From positions 1 to 64,000 of the forward strand of contig NZ_LIPN01000029.1 of the NCBI RefSeq assembly GCF_001418325.1: 64,000 nt of DNA, given 5' to 3'. Of this stretch, positions 9,501 to 19,043 are shown one piece after another; positions within the stretch are counted from its first letter, which is position 1; each line of letters begins with the position of its first letter. Both the position numbers and the translations under genes were made by a program. Origin of the DNA: Streptomyces atriruber (GTDB lineage: Bacteria > Actinomycetota > Actinomycetes > Streptomycetales > Streptomycetaceae). The notes beneath the pieces were generated by a model. The model did no database searches and was not told where the DNA came from. It worked only from the letters and a program-made list of their open reading frames with translations.

Positions 9501-10496
9501 GTGACCACGCTCACCGAACCGCCCACCGCCAAGGAGCGGGCGACGCCGCCCTCGGGCAAGCGCCCCTCGCGGCTGCGCCTGCCCGCCCGCCTGCGCCGCG
9601 TCTCGCTCCCCTACCTCCTGCTGCTCCCCGCGCTGCTCCTCGAACTCGTCGTCCACCTCATACCGATGGGCGTCGGCATCGCGATGAGCTTCAAGGAGCT
9701 CACCCAGTTCTTCATCCGCGACTGGGGCGCCGCCCCCTGGAGCGGCCTGGACAACTACAAGCTGTCGGTGGACTTCGACGCCCCGGTCGGCGAGGCGCTG
9801 CTGCACTCCTTCTACGTCACCGTCGCGTTCACCGTGCTGTCCGTGGGTTTGTGCTGGCTGATCGGCACGGCGGCCGCGGTCTTCATGCAGGAGCACTTCC
9901 GCGGCCGCGGTCTGCTGCGGGCCGTCTTCCTCATTCCGTACGCACTGCCGGTCTACGCGGCCGTCATCACCTGGTCGTTCATGTTCCAGCGCGACACCGG
10001 GCTCATCAACCACGTCCTGCACGACCAGTTGGGGCTCACCGACAGCCGTCCCTTCTGGCTCATCGGGGACAACAGCTTCGTCGCCCTGCTGACCGTGTCG
10101 GTGTGGAAGGGCTGGCCGTTCGCCTTCCTCATCGTCATGGCGGGGCTGCAGAACATCCCCAAGGAGCAGTACGAGGCGGCGGCGATCGACGGGGCCGGGA
10201 TGTGGCAGCAGGTGCGGCGCATCACGCTGCCGTCGCTGCGACCGGTGAACCAGGTCCTGGTCCTGGTGCTGTTCCTGTGGACGTTCAACGACTTCAACAC
10301 GCCGTACGTCCTGTTCGGCAAGGCGGCGCCCGAGGCCGCCGACCTCATCTCCATCCACATCTACCAGTCGTCCTTCGTCACCTGGAACTTCGGCACGGGC
10401 TCGGCCATGTCGGTCCTGCTGCTGCTCTTCCTGCTCCTGGTGACGGCCTGCTATCTGCTGGTGACCTCGCGGGGAAGGAAGACCGCCGATGTCTAG
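9501..10496 (+). CDS. Sugar ABC transporter permease (MalF type)
   Basis: A 331-aa inner-membrane permease with about six helices. The EAA loop EQYEAAAIDGAGMWQQ lies near residue 222, the site that contacts the ATPase. A basic, Pro-rich cytoplasmic N-terminus precedes the first helix. The GTG start at 9501 is 10 bases after the lipoprotein stop, and the 3' end overlaps the next permease by 8 bases, showing a tight operon. It forms a heterodimer with the downstream MalG-like protein. Confidence 0.92.
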   Translation: MTTLTEPPTAKERATPPSGKRPSRLRLPARLRRVSLPYLLLLPALLLELVVHLIPMGVGIAMSFKELTQFFIRDWGAAPWSGLDNYKLSVDFDAPVGEALLHSFYVTVAFTVLSVGLCWLIGTAAAVFMQEHFRGRGLLRAVFLIPYALPVYAAVITWSFMFQRDTGLINHVLHDQLGLTDSRPFWLIGDNSFVALLTVSVWKGWPFAFLIVMAGLQNIPKEQYEAAAIDGAGMWQQVRRITLPSLRPVNQVLVLVLFLWTFNDFNTPYVLFGKAAPEAADLISIHIYQSSFVTWNFGTGSAMSVLLLLFLLLVTACYLLVTSRGRKTADV

Positions 10497-11364
10497 TCGC
10501 ACACCGATGTCCAGGCGCTCACCGATGGCCGCGCCGCGTTCGTTCCTGTGGTCGCGGCGGATCTTCCTGACCCTGCTGGCCGGCTTCGTGCTGCTGCCCG
10601 TGTACGTGATGGTGAGCAGCTCCCTCAAGCCGCTGCAGGACGTGTCCGGCTCCTTCCGCTGGATGCCCAGCGGGTTCACCGTGCGGCCGTACCTCGACAT
10701 CTGGAAGACGGTGCCGCTGGCCGACTACTTCATGAACTCGCTGATCGTGGCCGGCGCGGCGACGGTGTGCTCGGTGGTCATCGCGGTGTTCGCCGCGTAC
10801 GCGGTCAGCCGCTACCGCTTCCGCGGCAGGCGGGTGTTCACCGTGACCGTCCTGTCGACGCAGATGTTCCCGGGCATCCTCTTCCTGCTGCCGCTCTTCC
10901 TGATCTACGTGAACGTCGGCAACGCCACGGGCATCGCGCTGTTCGGCTCGCGCGGCGGGCTCATCCTCACCTATCTCACCTTCTCGCTGCCCTTCTCCAT
11001 CTGGATGCTGATCGGCTACTTCGACTCGGTGCCGCGGGAGCTGGACGAGGCGGCCCTGGTCGACGGCTGCGGACCGCTGCGCGCCCTGTTCCGCGTCGTG
11101 GTGCCCGCCGCGATCCCCGGCATCGTCGCGGTCGCCGTCTACGCCTTCATGACCGCGTGGGGAGAAGTGCTCTTCGCCTCGGTCATGACCAACGACGCCA
11201 CGCGCACCCTCGCCGTGGGCCTGCAGGGCTACGCCACCCAGAACGACGTGTACTGGAACCAGGTCATGGCCGCCTCCCTCGTCGTGAGCATCCCCGTAGT
11301 CGCCGGCTTCCTCCTCCTGCAGCGGTATCTCGTCGCCGGTCTCACCGCCGGAGCCGTCAAGTGA
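10489..11364 (+). CDS. Sugar ABC transporter permease (MalG type)
   Basis: A 291-aa partner permease with six predicted helices and the EAA loop [14 protein letters not shown] near residue 183. It overlaps the upstream permease gene by 8 bases, suggesting translational coupling and equimolar synthesis. Together with the binding protein it forms the uptake system whose product is hydrolysed by the next gene. Confidence 0.92.
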   Translation: MSSRTPMSRRSPMAAPRSFLWSRRIFLTLLAGFVLLPVYVMVSSSLKPLQDVSGSFRWMPSGFTVRPYLDIWKTVPLADYFMNSLIVAGAATVCSVVIAVFAAYAVSRYRFRGRRVFTVTVLSTQMFPGILFLLPLFLIYVNVGNATGIALFGSRGGLILTYLTFSLPFSIWMLIGYFDSVPRELDEAALVDGCGPLRALFRVVVPAAIPGIVAVAVYAFMTAWGEVLFASVMTNDATRTLAVGLQGYATQNDVYWNQVMAASLVVSIPVVAGFLLLQRYLVAGLTAGAVK

Positions 11365-11384
11365 ACCTCCCCGAAAGGAACTCC

Positions 11385-12770
11385 GTGACCGACCCCTCCT
11401 CCTTGGACTCCTCCTCCGTGGACCTCTCCGCGCTCCCCCGGGACTTCGCGTGGGGCGTGGCCACCTCGGCGTACCAGATCGAGGGGGCCGTCGACGAGGA
11501 CGGCCGCGCGCCCTCGATCTGGGACACCTTCGCCCGCACGCCGGGCGCGATCGACGGCGGTGACACCGGCGACGTGGCCTGCGACCACTACCACCGCTGG
11601 CCCGAGGACATCGCGCTGATGCGGGAGCTCGGCGTCGACTCCTACCGCTTCTCGCTGGCCTGGCCGCGCATCGTGCCCGGGGGCGACGGACCGGTCAACG
11701 CGGCGGGCCTCGACTTCTACGACCGGCTCGTCGACGCCCTGCTCGAAGCGGGCATCACCCCGAACGCGACCGTCTACCACTGGGACCTCCCGCAGGCTCT
11801 GCAGGACCGCGGGGGCTGGCCGGAGCGTGCGACCGCGGAGCACTTCGCGGCATACGCCTCGGTGGTGGCCGAGCGGCTCGGCGACCGCGTCCCGCACTGG
11901 GCGACGCTCAACGAGCCGCTGTGCTCCGCCTGGATCGGCCACCTGGAGGGCCGCATGGCGCCGGGCCTCACCGATCTGACGGCCGCCGTGCGCGCCTCCT
12001 ACCACCTGCTGCTCGGGCACGGTCTGGCCGCGCAGGCGATCCGCGCGTCGGCGCCCCGCGCGCAGGTCGGCATCGTCAACAACCTGTCTCCGGTGGAGCC
12101 CGCGTCCGACCGGCCCGAGGACGTCGCCGCCGCCCTCAGGGCCGACGGGCACACCAACCGCTGGTGGCTCGACCCGCTGCACGGACTCGGCTTCCCCGCT
12201 GACATGCGTGAGGTGTACGGCGTCGACCTGCCGGAGCGGGCGGGCGACCTCGCGACCATCGCGCAGCCGCTGGACTGGCTGGGCCTCAACTACTACTTCC
12301 CTGCCGTCGTCGCCGACGATCCCACCGGCCCCGCGCCGTTCGCCCGCCAGGTGTACCGGCCCGAGGTGCCGCACACCGGCATGGACTGGGAGATCGACGC
12401 GAGCGGCATCGAGAGCCTGTTGATGCGGCTGACCGAGGAGTACGGGGCACGTCGGCTGTACGTCACCGAGAACGGCTCGGCGTACCCCGACGTCGTCCGC
12501 GCCGACGGCACGATCGACGACGTGGAGCGCACCCGTTATCTGGCCGAGCATCTGGCGGCCTGCGCCCGTGCGGCGCGCCGCGGCGCGCCGCTGGCCGGGT
12601 ACTACGCATGGTCACTGCTGGACAACTTCGAATGGGCGTACGGCTACGACAAGCGCTTCGGCCTCGTGCACGTCGACTACGAGACGCAGCGCCGCACGGT
12701 CAAGGGCAGCGGCCGCCGCTACGCGGACCTCGTCCGCGCCCACCGCCACCGGACCGCGCGGGCTGCCTGA
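11385..12770 (+). CDS. GH1 beta-glucosidase
   Basis: A 461-aa family-1 glycoside hydrolase. The N-terminal [15 protein letters not shown] signature is at residues 21-35, the acid/base glutamate lies in LNEP near residue 176 and the nucleophile in TENG near residue 360. It has no signal peptide, so it is cytosolic and cleaves imported beta-glucosides such as cellobiose to glucose. The GTG at 11385 follows a GAAAGGA ribosome binding site; an earlier GTG at 11361 overlaps the permease stop but lacks a binding site. Length is typical for the family. Confidence 0.93.
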   Translation: MTDPSSLDSSSVDLSALPRDFAWGVATSAYQIEGAVDEDGRAPSIWDTFARTPGAIDGGDTGDVACDHYHRWPEDIALMRELGVDSYRFSLAWPRIVPGGDGPVNAAGLDFYDRLVDALLEAGITPNATVYHWDLPQALQDRGGWPERATAEHFAAYASVVAERLGDRVPHWATLNEPLCSAWIGHLEGRMAPGLTDLTAAVRASYHLLLGHGLAAQAIRASAPRAQVGIVNNLSPVEPASDRPEDVAAALRADGHTNRWWLDPLHGLGFPADMREVYGVDLPERAGDLATIAQPLDWLGLNYYFPAVVADDPTGPAPFARQVYRPEVPHTGMDWEIDASGIESLLMRLTEEYGARRLYVTENGSAYPDVVRADGTIDDVERTRYLAEHLAACARAARRGAPLAGYYAWSLLDNFEWAYGYDKRFGLVHVDYETQRRTVKGSGRRYADLVRAHRHRTARAA

Positions 12771-12774
12771 CGCT

Positions 12775-12789
12775 GACGGCTCGGCCGTC
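12775..12789. terminator. Short hairpin between convergent genes
   Basis: GACGGC-TCG-GCCGTC forms a 6-bp stem in the 40-base gap between the convergent beta-glucosidase and MurJ genes. It is a plausible but weak bidirectional terminator with no U-tract. Confidence 0.35.
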
Positions 12790-12810
12790 GGGCAGGGTTG
12801 CCGCCCGGTC

Positions 12811-14412
12811 TCAGCGGCGCAGGCCGCGCAGCATCCGTACCTCCCCTATCCGCAGCAGCCGCGCGAGGACGAGGTAGCCGACCGTCATCGTCACGGCGCC
12901 GGCCGTCAGGGCCAGCGCCGTGGCGGTGGTGCCCGCCGGTGTCATCCGGGCTCCCGCGCGTGCGATGGCCCAGCCGAGGGCACCGGCGAGGGCGGACGCC
13001 AGGATCAACTTGCCGTAGGTGCGGACCAGTCGGCGGCCGTCCAGACGGCCGCCCAGGCGGCGGCGCATCAGCCGCGCGGTGAGCAGCAGCCCCACCGCGT
13101 ACGACAGCGTGTAGGCGGCGGCCATGCCGGTGACCGCCCAGCGTGCGGGCAGCAGCAGGTGGCAGGCGGTGGCCAGGGCCATGTTCACACCCGCGACCCA
13201 GACCGCCATCCAGAACGGGGTGCGGGTGTCCTCGTACGCGTAGAAGCCGCGGAGCAGGAGGTACTGCGCCGAGAAGGGGATGAGGCCGAGGCCGAACGCC
13301 TGGAGCATGTGGCCGAGGGGCTCGGTGGCCGCGGCGTCGGACGCGCCGTGGGCGAAGAGCAGCTCCGCGGTCTGCGGTCCGAAGGCGAGGAAGAAGAATC
13401 CGGCGGGCACGATCACCGTGCCGGTGATGCGCAGCGCGCGGGACAGTTCGCCGCGCAGGTCGGCGGTCCGGCCCTCGGCCGCGGCCTTGCTCATCCGGGG
13501 CAGCAGCGCGGTCACCAGGGAGACGGTGACGATGGACTGCGGGAGGAGCCAGATCGTCTGCGCGTAGGAGTACGCGGTGTAGCCGACGCCGTCCTTCGGC
13601 AGGCTCCGGTCGGCGGCGTTGGCATAGTTCGTGACGACGGTCAGCGCGACCTGGTTGGCGAGGACGAGCAGCAGCGTCCAGCGGGCGGCCCGTGCGCTCT
13701 TGCCGAGGCCGGTGCCGCGCCAGTCGAAGCGCGGTCTGAAGCGCAGGCCCGCGGCGCGCACGAACGGCACGAGCGCGAGGGCCTGCAGGCCTATGCCGAT
13801 GGTGGTGCCGATACCGAGGAGCCTGACCTGGGCCGCGGTGATGTCGTCGACGCTGTCGGGCACGGTCATCAGGCCCAGATAGGCGCCGAACATGGCGACG
13901 AGCACGACGTTGTTGAGGACGGGGGTCCACATCATCGCGCCGAACTTCTCGCGGGCGTTCAGCACCTGTCCGAGGATCGCGAAGAGCCCGTAGAAGAAGA
14001 TCTGGGGCAGCAGGAACCGGGCGAAGACGACGGTGAGCTCGAACGCCTCATGGTTCTCGGCGGTGTCCCGCATGTAGAGACCGACGATCTGCGGGGCGGC
14101 CCACACCGCGAGGGCCGTGCCGACGCCGAGCACACAGACGACGAGGGTGATCAGGCGCTGCTCGAACGCCGTGCCGCCGTCGGGGTCGTTCGCGCGGGCG
14201 CGCACCAGCTGGGGCACCAGGACGGCGTTCAGGGCGCCGCCGATGAGCAGGGTGTAGAGGCTGGTGGGGACGGTGTTGGCGGTGTTGTACGTGCCGGCGA
14301 GGAGGCCGGTGCCCAGGGCGGCGCCCTGGAGGACCTGCCGGATCAGGCCGGTGGCGCGGGAGACCACCGTCCCGAAGGCCATGAGGAGCGAGGAGCGCGC
14401 GAGGGTCACCAC
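12811..14412 (-). CDS. murJ: MurJ/MviN-type lipid II flippase
   Basis: A 533-aa polytopic protein with about 14 membrane helices. It carries the MOP/MviN features: an N-terminal LMAFGTVVSRATGLIRQ helix, then PTSLYTLLIGGALNAVLVPQLV. Family members flip lipid II across the membrane for peptidoglycan synthesis. It lacks the C-terminal pseudokinase extension of mycobacterial MviN and is not in a parA/rnpA context, so it may be a paralogue rather than the main essential MurJ. The GTG at 14412 is chosen because a GAGGTG ribosome binding site lies 8 bases upstream. It is a neighbour of the GH1 operon but convergent to it. Confidence 0.88.
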   Translation of the reverse strand: MVTLARSSLLMAFGTVVSRATGLIRQVLQGAALGTGLLAGTYNTANTVPTSLYTLLIGGALNAVLVPQLVRARANDPDGGTAFEQRLITLVVCVLGVGTALAVWAAPQIVGLYMRDTAENHEAFELTVVFARFLLPQIFFYGLFAILGQVLNAREKFGAMMWTPVLNNVVLVAMFGAYLGLMTVPDSVDDITAAQVRLLGIGTTIGIGLQALALVPFVRAAGLRFRPRFDWRGTGLGKSARAARWTLLLVLANQVALTVVTNYANAADRSLPKDGVGYTAYSYAQTIWLLPQSIVTVSLVTALLPRMSKAAAEGRTADLRGELSRALRITGTVIVPAGFFFLAFGPQTAELLFAHGASDAAATEPLGHMLQAFGLGLIPFSAQYLLLRGFYAYEDTRTPFWMAVWVAGVNMALATACHLLLPARWAVTGMAAAYTLSYAVGLLLTARLMRRRLGGRLDGRRLVRTYGKLILASALAGALGWAIARAGARMTPAGTTATALALTAGAVTMTVGYLVLARLLRIGEVRMLRGLRR

Positions 14413-14427
14413 GTCAGCAGCACCTCG

Positions 14428-14482
14428 TGTGCGGCTCGGCCCTCGGGTGCGGCTCGGCCGCCCTGTGCGGCGGCTCGGCGCG
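14428..14482. repeat. Three imperfect 18-base tandem repeats upstream of murJ
   Basis: Three successive units each begin GTGCGGCTCGG or a close variant, lying just upstream of the MurJ start in the gap to the divergent secreted-protein gene. They could reflect slippage in GC-rich leader DNA; no function is evident. Confidence 0.5.
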
Positions 14483-14646
14483 TATGACTTCGAAATCCAT
14501 GCACTTGATCTTCGCACGGGCCCGTGGCGGCTCACGGTCACCCGAACGCTTCGCCGCCGCGCACGCGCGTCCTCGACCTGCCGCCGTAACGTCCGGTTCG
14601 TCCAGACCCGTACGCCCCGCAGGCAAGAAAGCGAGCCCCCTCCCCC

Positions 14647-15225
14647 ATGTCGACATCCGTGCGCGCCTCCGCGGCACCGGTCCACCGCGCCGCGCTCCCG
14701 ACCCGCTTCGTGGTCCTCTTCCTGCTCTCCCTGCTCACCGCCGCGAGCGGCTTCCTCGTCGCCCCGGGGCAGGCTCATGCGGCCCAGGCACCCATCCTCA
14801 CCGCCACCGCACCGGCCGTCGTCGACGAGCCGTGCACCAGCAGCGACCCCGCCGTCTGCATGATCCGGGAGATGACCCCGGAGCAGCGCGCGCAGGCGCG
14901 CGAGACCCGGATCCGCTATCACCAGTTGCTCGACACCATGGAAGACGTGGCCGACCGGATGCATGCGGCGGGCAGTTCGGACGAGGAGATCGCCCGCACA
15001 CTGGTGGACATGCGCAACGACGCCAAGGACATCACGCGCGCGGGCATGTCACCCGAGGCCGTGCAGGCCCTGGAGGCACGCAACATGAAGAAGTACGGCA
15101 ACCCGCTGGGCCCGACGGCGGACCAGCAGTACGCCAAGTACGGCAGCTGGAGCGCGGTCATCGCGGCGGCCACCCGCAGCAGCGCCGCCGTGGACCGGGA
15201 GCTCGGCCTGGAGCCGCGCGGCTGA
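14647..15225 (+). CDS. Secreted protein of unknown function
   Basis: A 192-aa protein with an N-terminal signal peptide: a basic start, then the hydrophobic FVVLFLLSLLTAASGFLV near residues 22-39 and an AHA-AQ cleavage site near residue 49. The mature part is mainly helical with two Cys close together (PCTSSDPAVC) that may form a disulfide. I do not recognise the family. Its stop overlaps the ATG of the next gene as TGATG, so the two are translationally coupled. Confidence 0.75.
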   Translation: MSTSVRASAAPVHRAALPTRFVVLFLLSLLTAASGFLVAPGQAHAAQAPILTATAPAVVDEPCTSSDPAVCMIREMTPEQRAQARETRIRYHQLLDTMEDVADRMHAAGSSDEEIARTLVDMRNDAKDITRAGMSPEAVQALEARNMKKYGNPLGPTADQQYAKYGSWSAVIAAATRSSAAVDRELGLEPRG

Positions 15226-15692
15226 TGACGCGCCTGTCGGACTACGACCGGCACGGCCGGGTGTGGGACCTGGACCCCGCTTCGGGGCTCCTCTCCCCCG
15301 CGCCCGGCGGCAGCTGCCACGGCTTCGTGCACCTTGCCGAGGAGGGTGAACACGCGGCCGCCGCGCTGTACGGCGCCGGGGAGGAGGCCGGGACGCTCTG
15401 GCTGCAGTTCGGGGCGCGGCGCTGGGACTGCGCGGCGGTCTCCGTACGGCAGGCGTCCCTGCCGGACGGCACCCGCCGCTTCACCGTCACCGATTCCGTC
15501 ACGGGTTCCGGTGGCGACCCGGAGTTCGAACTCCCCTACTCGGCACCGGATCCCGTCCCCTTCGACCCGGCATACGACTGGCTGGACGAGCTCGCCGACG
15601 ATTTCTACCTCTGGGTGGCGGACCGGCTCGCCACCGCCGCATCCCGTCAGACGCTGCTGGAACACTTCCGTGCGGGGTTCCCCGCCGCCTGA
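15225..15692 (+). CDS. Protein of unknown function
   Basis: A 155-aa soluble acidic protein, rich in Trp and Asp, with beta-rich character (TLWLQFGARRWDCAAVSV). It has no signal peptide or membrane segment. The start overlaps the stop of the secreted-protein gene by one base, implying coupled translation. The 3' end overlaps the convergent MFS gene by 46 bases. No function is assignable. Confidence 0.7.
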   Translation: MTRLSDYDRHGRVWDLDPASGLLSPAPGGSCHGFVHLAEEGEHAAAALYGAGEEAGTLWLQFGARRWDCAAVSVRQASLPDGTRRFTVTDSVTGSGGDPEFELPYSAPDPVPFDPAYDWLDELADDFYLWVADRLATAASRQTLLEHFRAGFPAA

Positions 15693-16849
15693 GGGGTCTC
15701 CCGCAGGATGCCCGCCGCGCAGGCCGCGACCGCGCAGAACGCCACCGGCAGGAAGAAGGTCAGGTTGAGCGGCATGAAGTGCGTCAGCGGGCCGATGACC
15801 GCGGGGCCCGCGAGCATGCCGAGGTAGCCGAGCCCCGCGACGCGGGAGACGTTGGCCCCCGCGGCCTCGTGGTCCGCGTGCCCCGCGGCGCTGAAGAGCT
15901 GGGGGATGCAGCCGGAGAGGCCCGCACCGAACACGGTCCAGCCGACCAGGGCGAGCGGAATCCAGGGGGACAGGGCCGCCGCGGTCAGGCCGACCGCGGC
16001 CACGGCCGCGCCGTACCGCAGGATGGCGACCGGGCCGAACCGCGCGGCCACCCGGTCGGCCAGCAGACGGCCGACGGTCATGGCCGTGGCGAAGGCCCCG
16101 TAGGCGAGGGCGGCCGTTGCGGCGGGCGCGTCGAGCACGTCGCGCAGTTGCAGCACGCTCCAGTCGTTCGCCACGCCCTCGCAGAGCATGAGCATCAGGG
16201 CGAGGGCGGCAAGGGCCCAGATCCGGCGCGGGGTTCCGTGCCGTGACGGCGTCGGGGACCCATGAGAATCCTGCGACGGTTCGGATCCGCGTGCGGGGCG
16301 CAGCAGCGCGGGAGCGGACAGCGCCGCGGCCACGACGCCGAGCAGCGCCACCGCGCCGAGGGTCGCCGCCGGGCTCCAGCCCCAGCTCAGCGTGCGGGCG
16401 CCGACCAGCGCGGCGAGGACGCCGCCGATGGAGAACGTCGCGTGGAAGGCGGACATGACGGGCCGTCGGTAGCCTCGCTCGACCTGCACGGCGTGCGCGT
16501 TCATGCTGACGTCCAGGCAGCCGTTGCCGAGGCCGAGGGCCAGCAGGGCCGCCCCCAACGCCCAGACGTTCGTGGCCAGTCCCGGCAGCACCACGGCCGC
16601 GGCGCACAGGCCCGCGCTCACCGGCACGACGGTCCGGGCGCCGAGCCGGTCGGTCAGCGGGCCGACGATCTGCATGCCCACGAAGGCGCCGGCCCCGAGC
16701 AGCAGCAGGAGCCAGCCGAGGACGGCGTGGCTGATCCCCGCGCGGTCCTCGACGGCGGGGATGTGGACGATCCACATGCCCATGAGGAAGCCGTTCAGAG
16801 CGAAGTAGGCGAAGGTGGCCAGTCGGCCGGCTCGCAGTGTTCTGTCCAT
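15647..16849 (-). CDS. MFS transporter (YbjJ/FucP-like)
   Basis: A 400-aa major facilitator with 12 predicted helices and glycine-rich loop motifs (GPLTDRLGAR in the first half, DRVAARFGP in the second). It resembles YbjJ-type carriers, which are often encoded beside DeoR regulators and HAD phosphatases, exactly the arrangement here. It likely moves a sugar or sugar derivative. The ATG at 16849 gives the best family-like N-terminus; an ATG at 16861 would add four residues. It is divergent from deoR with only about 58 bases between starts. Confidence 0.85.
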   Translation of the reverse strand: MDRTLRAGRLATFAYFALNGFLMGMWIVHIPAVEDRAGISHAVLGWLLLLLGAGAFVGMQIVGPLTDRLGARTVVPVSAGLCAAAVVLPGLATNVWALGAALLALGLGNGCLDVSMNAHAVQVERGYRRPVMSAFHATFSIGGVLAALVGARTLSWGWSPAATLGAVALLGVVAAALSAPALLRPARGSEPSQDSHGSPTPSRHGTPRRIWALAALALMLMLCEGVANDWSVLQLRDVLDAPAATAALAYGAFATAMTVGRLLADRVAARFGPVAILRYGAAVAAVGLTAAALSPWIPLALVGWTVFGAGLSGCIPQLFSAAGHADHEAAGANVSRVAGLGYLGMLAGPAVIGPLTHFMPLNLTFFLPVAFCAVAACAAGILRETPQAAGNPARKCSSSV

Positions 16850-16861
16850 GACTTCGAACAT

Positions 16862-16907
16862 AACGAACAGACTCAATGTGCGGAAGTTTGATTTCCGAAC
16901 AGCTCTG
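16862..16907. promoter_or_regulatory. Shared promoter/operator region of the MFS and DeoR genes
   Basis: Between the divergent starts lie an inverted repeat CGGAA-N7-TTCCG at 16881-16897 and three GAACA elements, in an unusually AT-rich stretch for this genome. A compact gap with symmetry next to deoR suggests DeoR binding controlling both directions. Confidence 0.5.
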
Positions 16908-17681
16908 ATGTTTGATGTGGATGTGGCCAGTACAGACCGACTGAGGCAGATCACGGACGCCGTGCGCGAGGCGGGGCGGATCGGTGTCGCGGAGCTCGCC
17001 GAACTCACCGGCGCCTCCGAGATGACCATCCGCCGCGACCTGGAAACCCTGTCCGAACAGGGCGTCCTCGAGCGCTACCGCGGCGGGGCCAGGAGCCTTC
17101 TGCTGCGCGGCGAGGAGCCGCCGTTCGCGCTGCGGGAGCAGGAAGGCCTGGCGGTCAAGCGGCGCATCGCCGCCGCGGTGGCCGACCTGATCGCCGACGG
17201 GGAGTCCGTGGTCGTCGACAGCGGCACGACCTGTCTGGAGGTGGCCCGCGCCCTGGAGCACCGCCGCCTGACCGTGATGCCGCTGTCCCTGCACGCGGTG
17301 AACGCCCTGTCCGCCGCTCCGCAGGTCACTCTGCTGGTCCCGGGCGGTCGGCCGCGCCCCGGCGAGCTGGCCCTCACCGGCCCGCTGGCCACGGCCTCCC
17401 TGGCCGCCCTGCGCTTCGACACCGCCGTGATCGGCTGCTGCGGACTGACCGCCGCGGACGGCCTCACCGCCTACGACCTGGACGATGCCGCCGTGAAGCG
17501 CGCCGCGATCGGTTCGGCCCGCCGCGTCATCGCCGTCGCGGACGCCGCCAAGCTCTCCCGTACCGCCCTGGCCTTCGTCGCCCCCGCCGCCACCCTGCAC
17601 GCCGTCGTCACGGACGAAGCGGCACCGGACGCGGAGACCGACGCACTGGCCGCGGCGGGCGTGACCGTACGAAAGGTATGA
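16908..17681 (+). CDS. DeoR-family sugar-responsive regulator
   Basis: A 257-aa regulator. The DeoR helix-turn-helix is at residues 8-60 (IGVAELAELTGASEMTIRRDL) and the C-terminal DeoRC sugar-phosphate sensor carries the DSGTTCLEVARAL motif. Members repress sugar catabolic genes and are released by phosphorylated sugars. The ATG at 16908 is used; the GTG four codons later is possible. Its TGA overlaps the ATG of the HAD gene, so the two are translationally coupled. Confidence 0.88.
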   Translation: MFDVDVASTDRLRQITDAVREAGRIGVAELAELTGASEMTIRRDLETLSEQGVLERYRGGARSLLLRGEEPPFALREQEGLAVKRRIAAAVADLIADGESVVVDSGTTCLEVARALEHRRLTVMPLSLHAVNALSAAPQVTLLVPGGRPRPGELALTGPLATASLAALRFDTAVIGCCGLTAADGLTAYDLDDAAVKRAAIGSARRVIAVADAAKLSRTALAFVAPAATLHAVVTDEAAPDAETDALAAAGVTVRKV

Positions 17682-18337
17682 CCCCTGTGACCCCGATATC
17701 CCCCACGCATGACAGCGACCGCGACCCCGCCGCCACGCGCGACGTCGTGCTCTTCGACATGTTCGGCGTCATCGCGCGCCACCAGTCCGCGGACGGCAAG
17801 GAGCGTCTGGCCGCCATCGCGGGCGGGCCCGCCCCGGCCTTCTGGGACGCCTACTGGGGGCTGCGCCAGGCGTACGACCGCGGGGACGTGACCGGCGCCA
17901 CCTACTGGCGACAGGTGGCCGATGCCCTCGGCGCCGACTTCGATGAGGCCCGGATCGCGCGGCTCATCGAGGCCGACCTCGCCAGCTGGAGCGCCGTCGA
18001 CGCCACCATGGTGACCCTCCTCGACGAGATGGCGGCCGCGGGACAGCCGATCGCGCTGCTCTCCAACATCCCCGAAGAGCTCGCCACCCACTACGAAGAG
18101 CGGCATTCCTGGCTCAAGCTCTTCCAGGTGCGCGCCTTCTCCTGCCGCATCGGCCACGCCAAGCCCGAACCCGGGGCCTACCGCTGGTGCCTGGACGCGC
18201 TCGGCGTCGATCCCGGCCGCGTCCTCTTCGTCGACGACCGCGAGGACAACATCCGTGCCGCCGAGGCCGTCGGCGTGCGGGGCCACCTCTTCACGACCCC
18301 CGCCCGGCTGCGCGAGGCGCTCCGCATCAGCGCGTGA
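17678..18337 (+). CDS. HAD-superfamily hydrolase
   Basis: A 219-aa HAD phosphatase of the YihX/epoxide-hydrolase-like subclass. Motif I is FDMFGV near residue 27, where the second Asp is replaced by Met-Phe-Gly as in some variants. Motif II is LLSNIP, motif III the Lys in HAKPEP, and motif IV VDDREDN. It probably dephosphorylates a sugar phosphate brought in or sensed by its operon partners. It overlaps deoR by 4 bases (ATGA) and its 3' end overlaps the convergent tetR by 11 bases. Confidence 0.85.
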   Translation: MTPVTPISPTHDSDRDPAATRDVVLFDMFGVIARHQSADGKERLAAIAGGPAPAFWDAYWGLRQAYDRGDVTGATYWRQVADALGADFDEARIARLIEADLASWSAVDATMVTLLDEMAAAGQPIALLSNIPEELATHYEERHSWLKLFQVRAFSCRIGHAKPEPGAYRWCLDALGVDPGRVLFVDDREDNIRAAEAVGVRGHLFTTPARLREALRISA

Positions 18338-18935
18338 TCGCGCCCAGCAGCGCCTTGGCGCACAGGTCCCGCACCTGCTCCCGCGTCAGGTCCGGTTCCT
18401 CCAGCCACTCCAGGCAGACCGCCACCATGAACGCGAGCCACCCGCGCACCGCGAGGCGCAGCGCGGGCAGGTCCTGGGTGATGTCCGAGGCGTCCGGGTC
18501 AGCGGCGAGGGCCGCGAGGATCTGCCGCTCCTGCGCGGCGAGCCCGTTGCGGTAGACCTCGCGGACCAGCGGGTCGCCCGCCGCCTCGGCCCGGTGGAAG
18601 GCGCGAAAACCCTGCGCGTGGCTCTCCACATAGCCGAGGAACGCGTCGAGGCCGGTGCCGATCTGCTCGCGCACCGGCAGCCCGGGAACCGCCGCCGTCA
18701 GGCGCAGCATGCGCTCGCTCTCCCGGTGCACCACGGCGGCGAAGAAGTCCCGCTTGGTCGGGAAGTAGTGGTACAGGAGCCCCCGCGACACCCCGGCGAT
18801 CTCCGCGACCCGTTCGATCCACACGTCGTCGTACGGCTTCTGCGCGAAGAGCCGCGCCCCGACCGAGAGCAGCTGCTCACGCCGCTCTTCGGTACTCAGT
18901 CTGCGGCGCGTGCGCTCCTGGGGATTCGCGGCCAT
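18327..18935 (-). CDS. TetR-family repressor
   Basis: A 202-aa TetR protein. The N-terminal helix-turn-helix spans residues 12-58, with IAGVSRGLLYHYFPTKRDFF as recognition helix and the usual Tyr-Phe-Lys end. The C-terminal helical ligand domain is divergent, as normal. It faces a cytochrome P450 gene across a promoter region holding a perfect 10-bp inverted repeat, so it almost certainly represses the P450 and itself until a fatty-acid-like or aromatic ligand binds. Confidence 0.9.
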   Translation of the reverse strand: MAANPQERTRRRLSTEERREQLLSVGARLFAQKPYDDVWIERVAEIAGVSRGLLYHYFPTKRDFFAAVVHRESERMLRLTAAVPGLPVREQIGTGLDAFLGYVESHAQGFRAFHRAEAAGDPLVREVYRNGLAAQERQILAALAADPDASDITQDLPALRLAVRGWLAFMVAVCLEWLEEPDLTREQVRDLCAKALLGAITR

Positions 18936-18957
18936 GCAGGCACCTTACTTGACGCGA

Positions 18958-18995
18958 ATTCAATAGGGGCACCAGACTGGGATCTCCTATTGAAT
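18958..18995. promoter_or_regulatory. Palindromic TetR operator between tetR and the P450
   Basis: ATTCAATAGG at 18958-18967 and CCTATTGAAT at 18986-18995 form a perfect 10-bp inverted repeat with an 18-bp centre, lying between the divergent starts. A TTGACG -35-like hexamer at 18949-18954 abuts the left arm, so binding would block the promoter. Confidence 0.8.
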
Positions 18996-19043
18996 CCACG
19001 TACAACAGGCCCAACGGGCCCGTCGGACAAGGGAGATGGGCAC

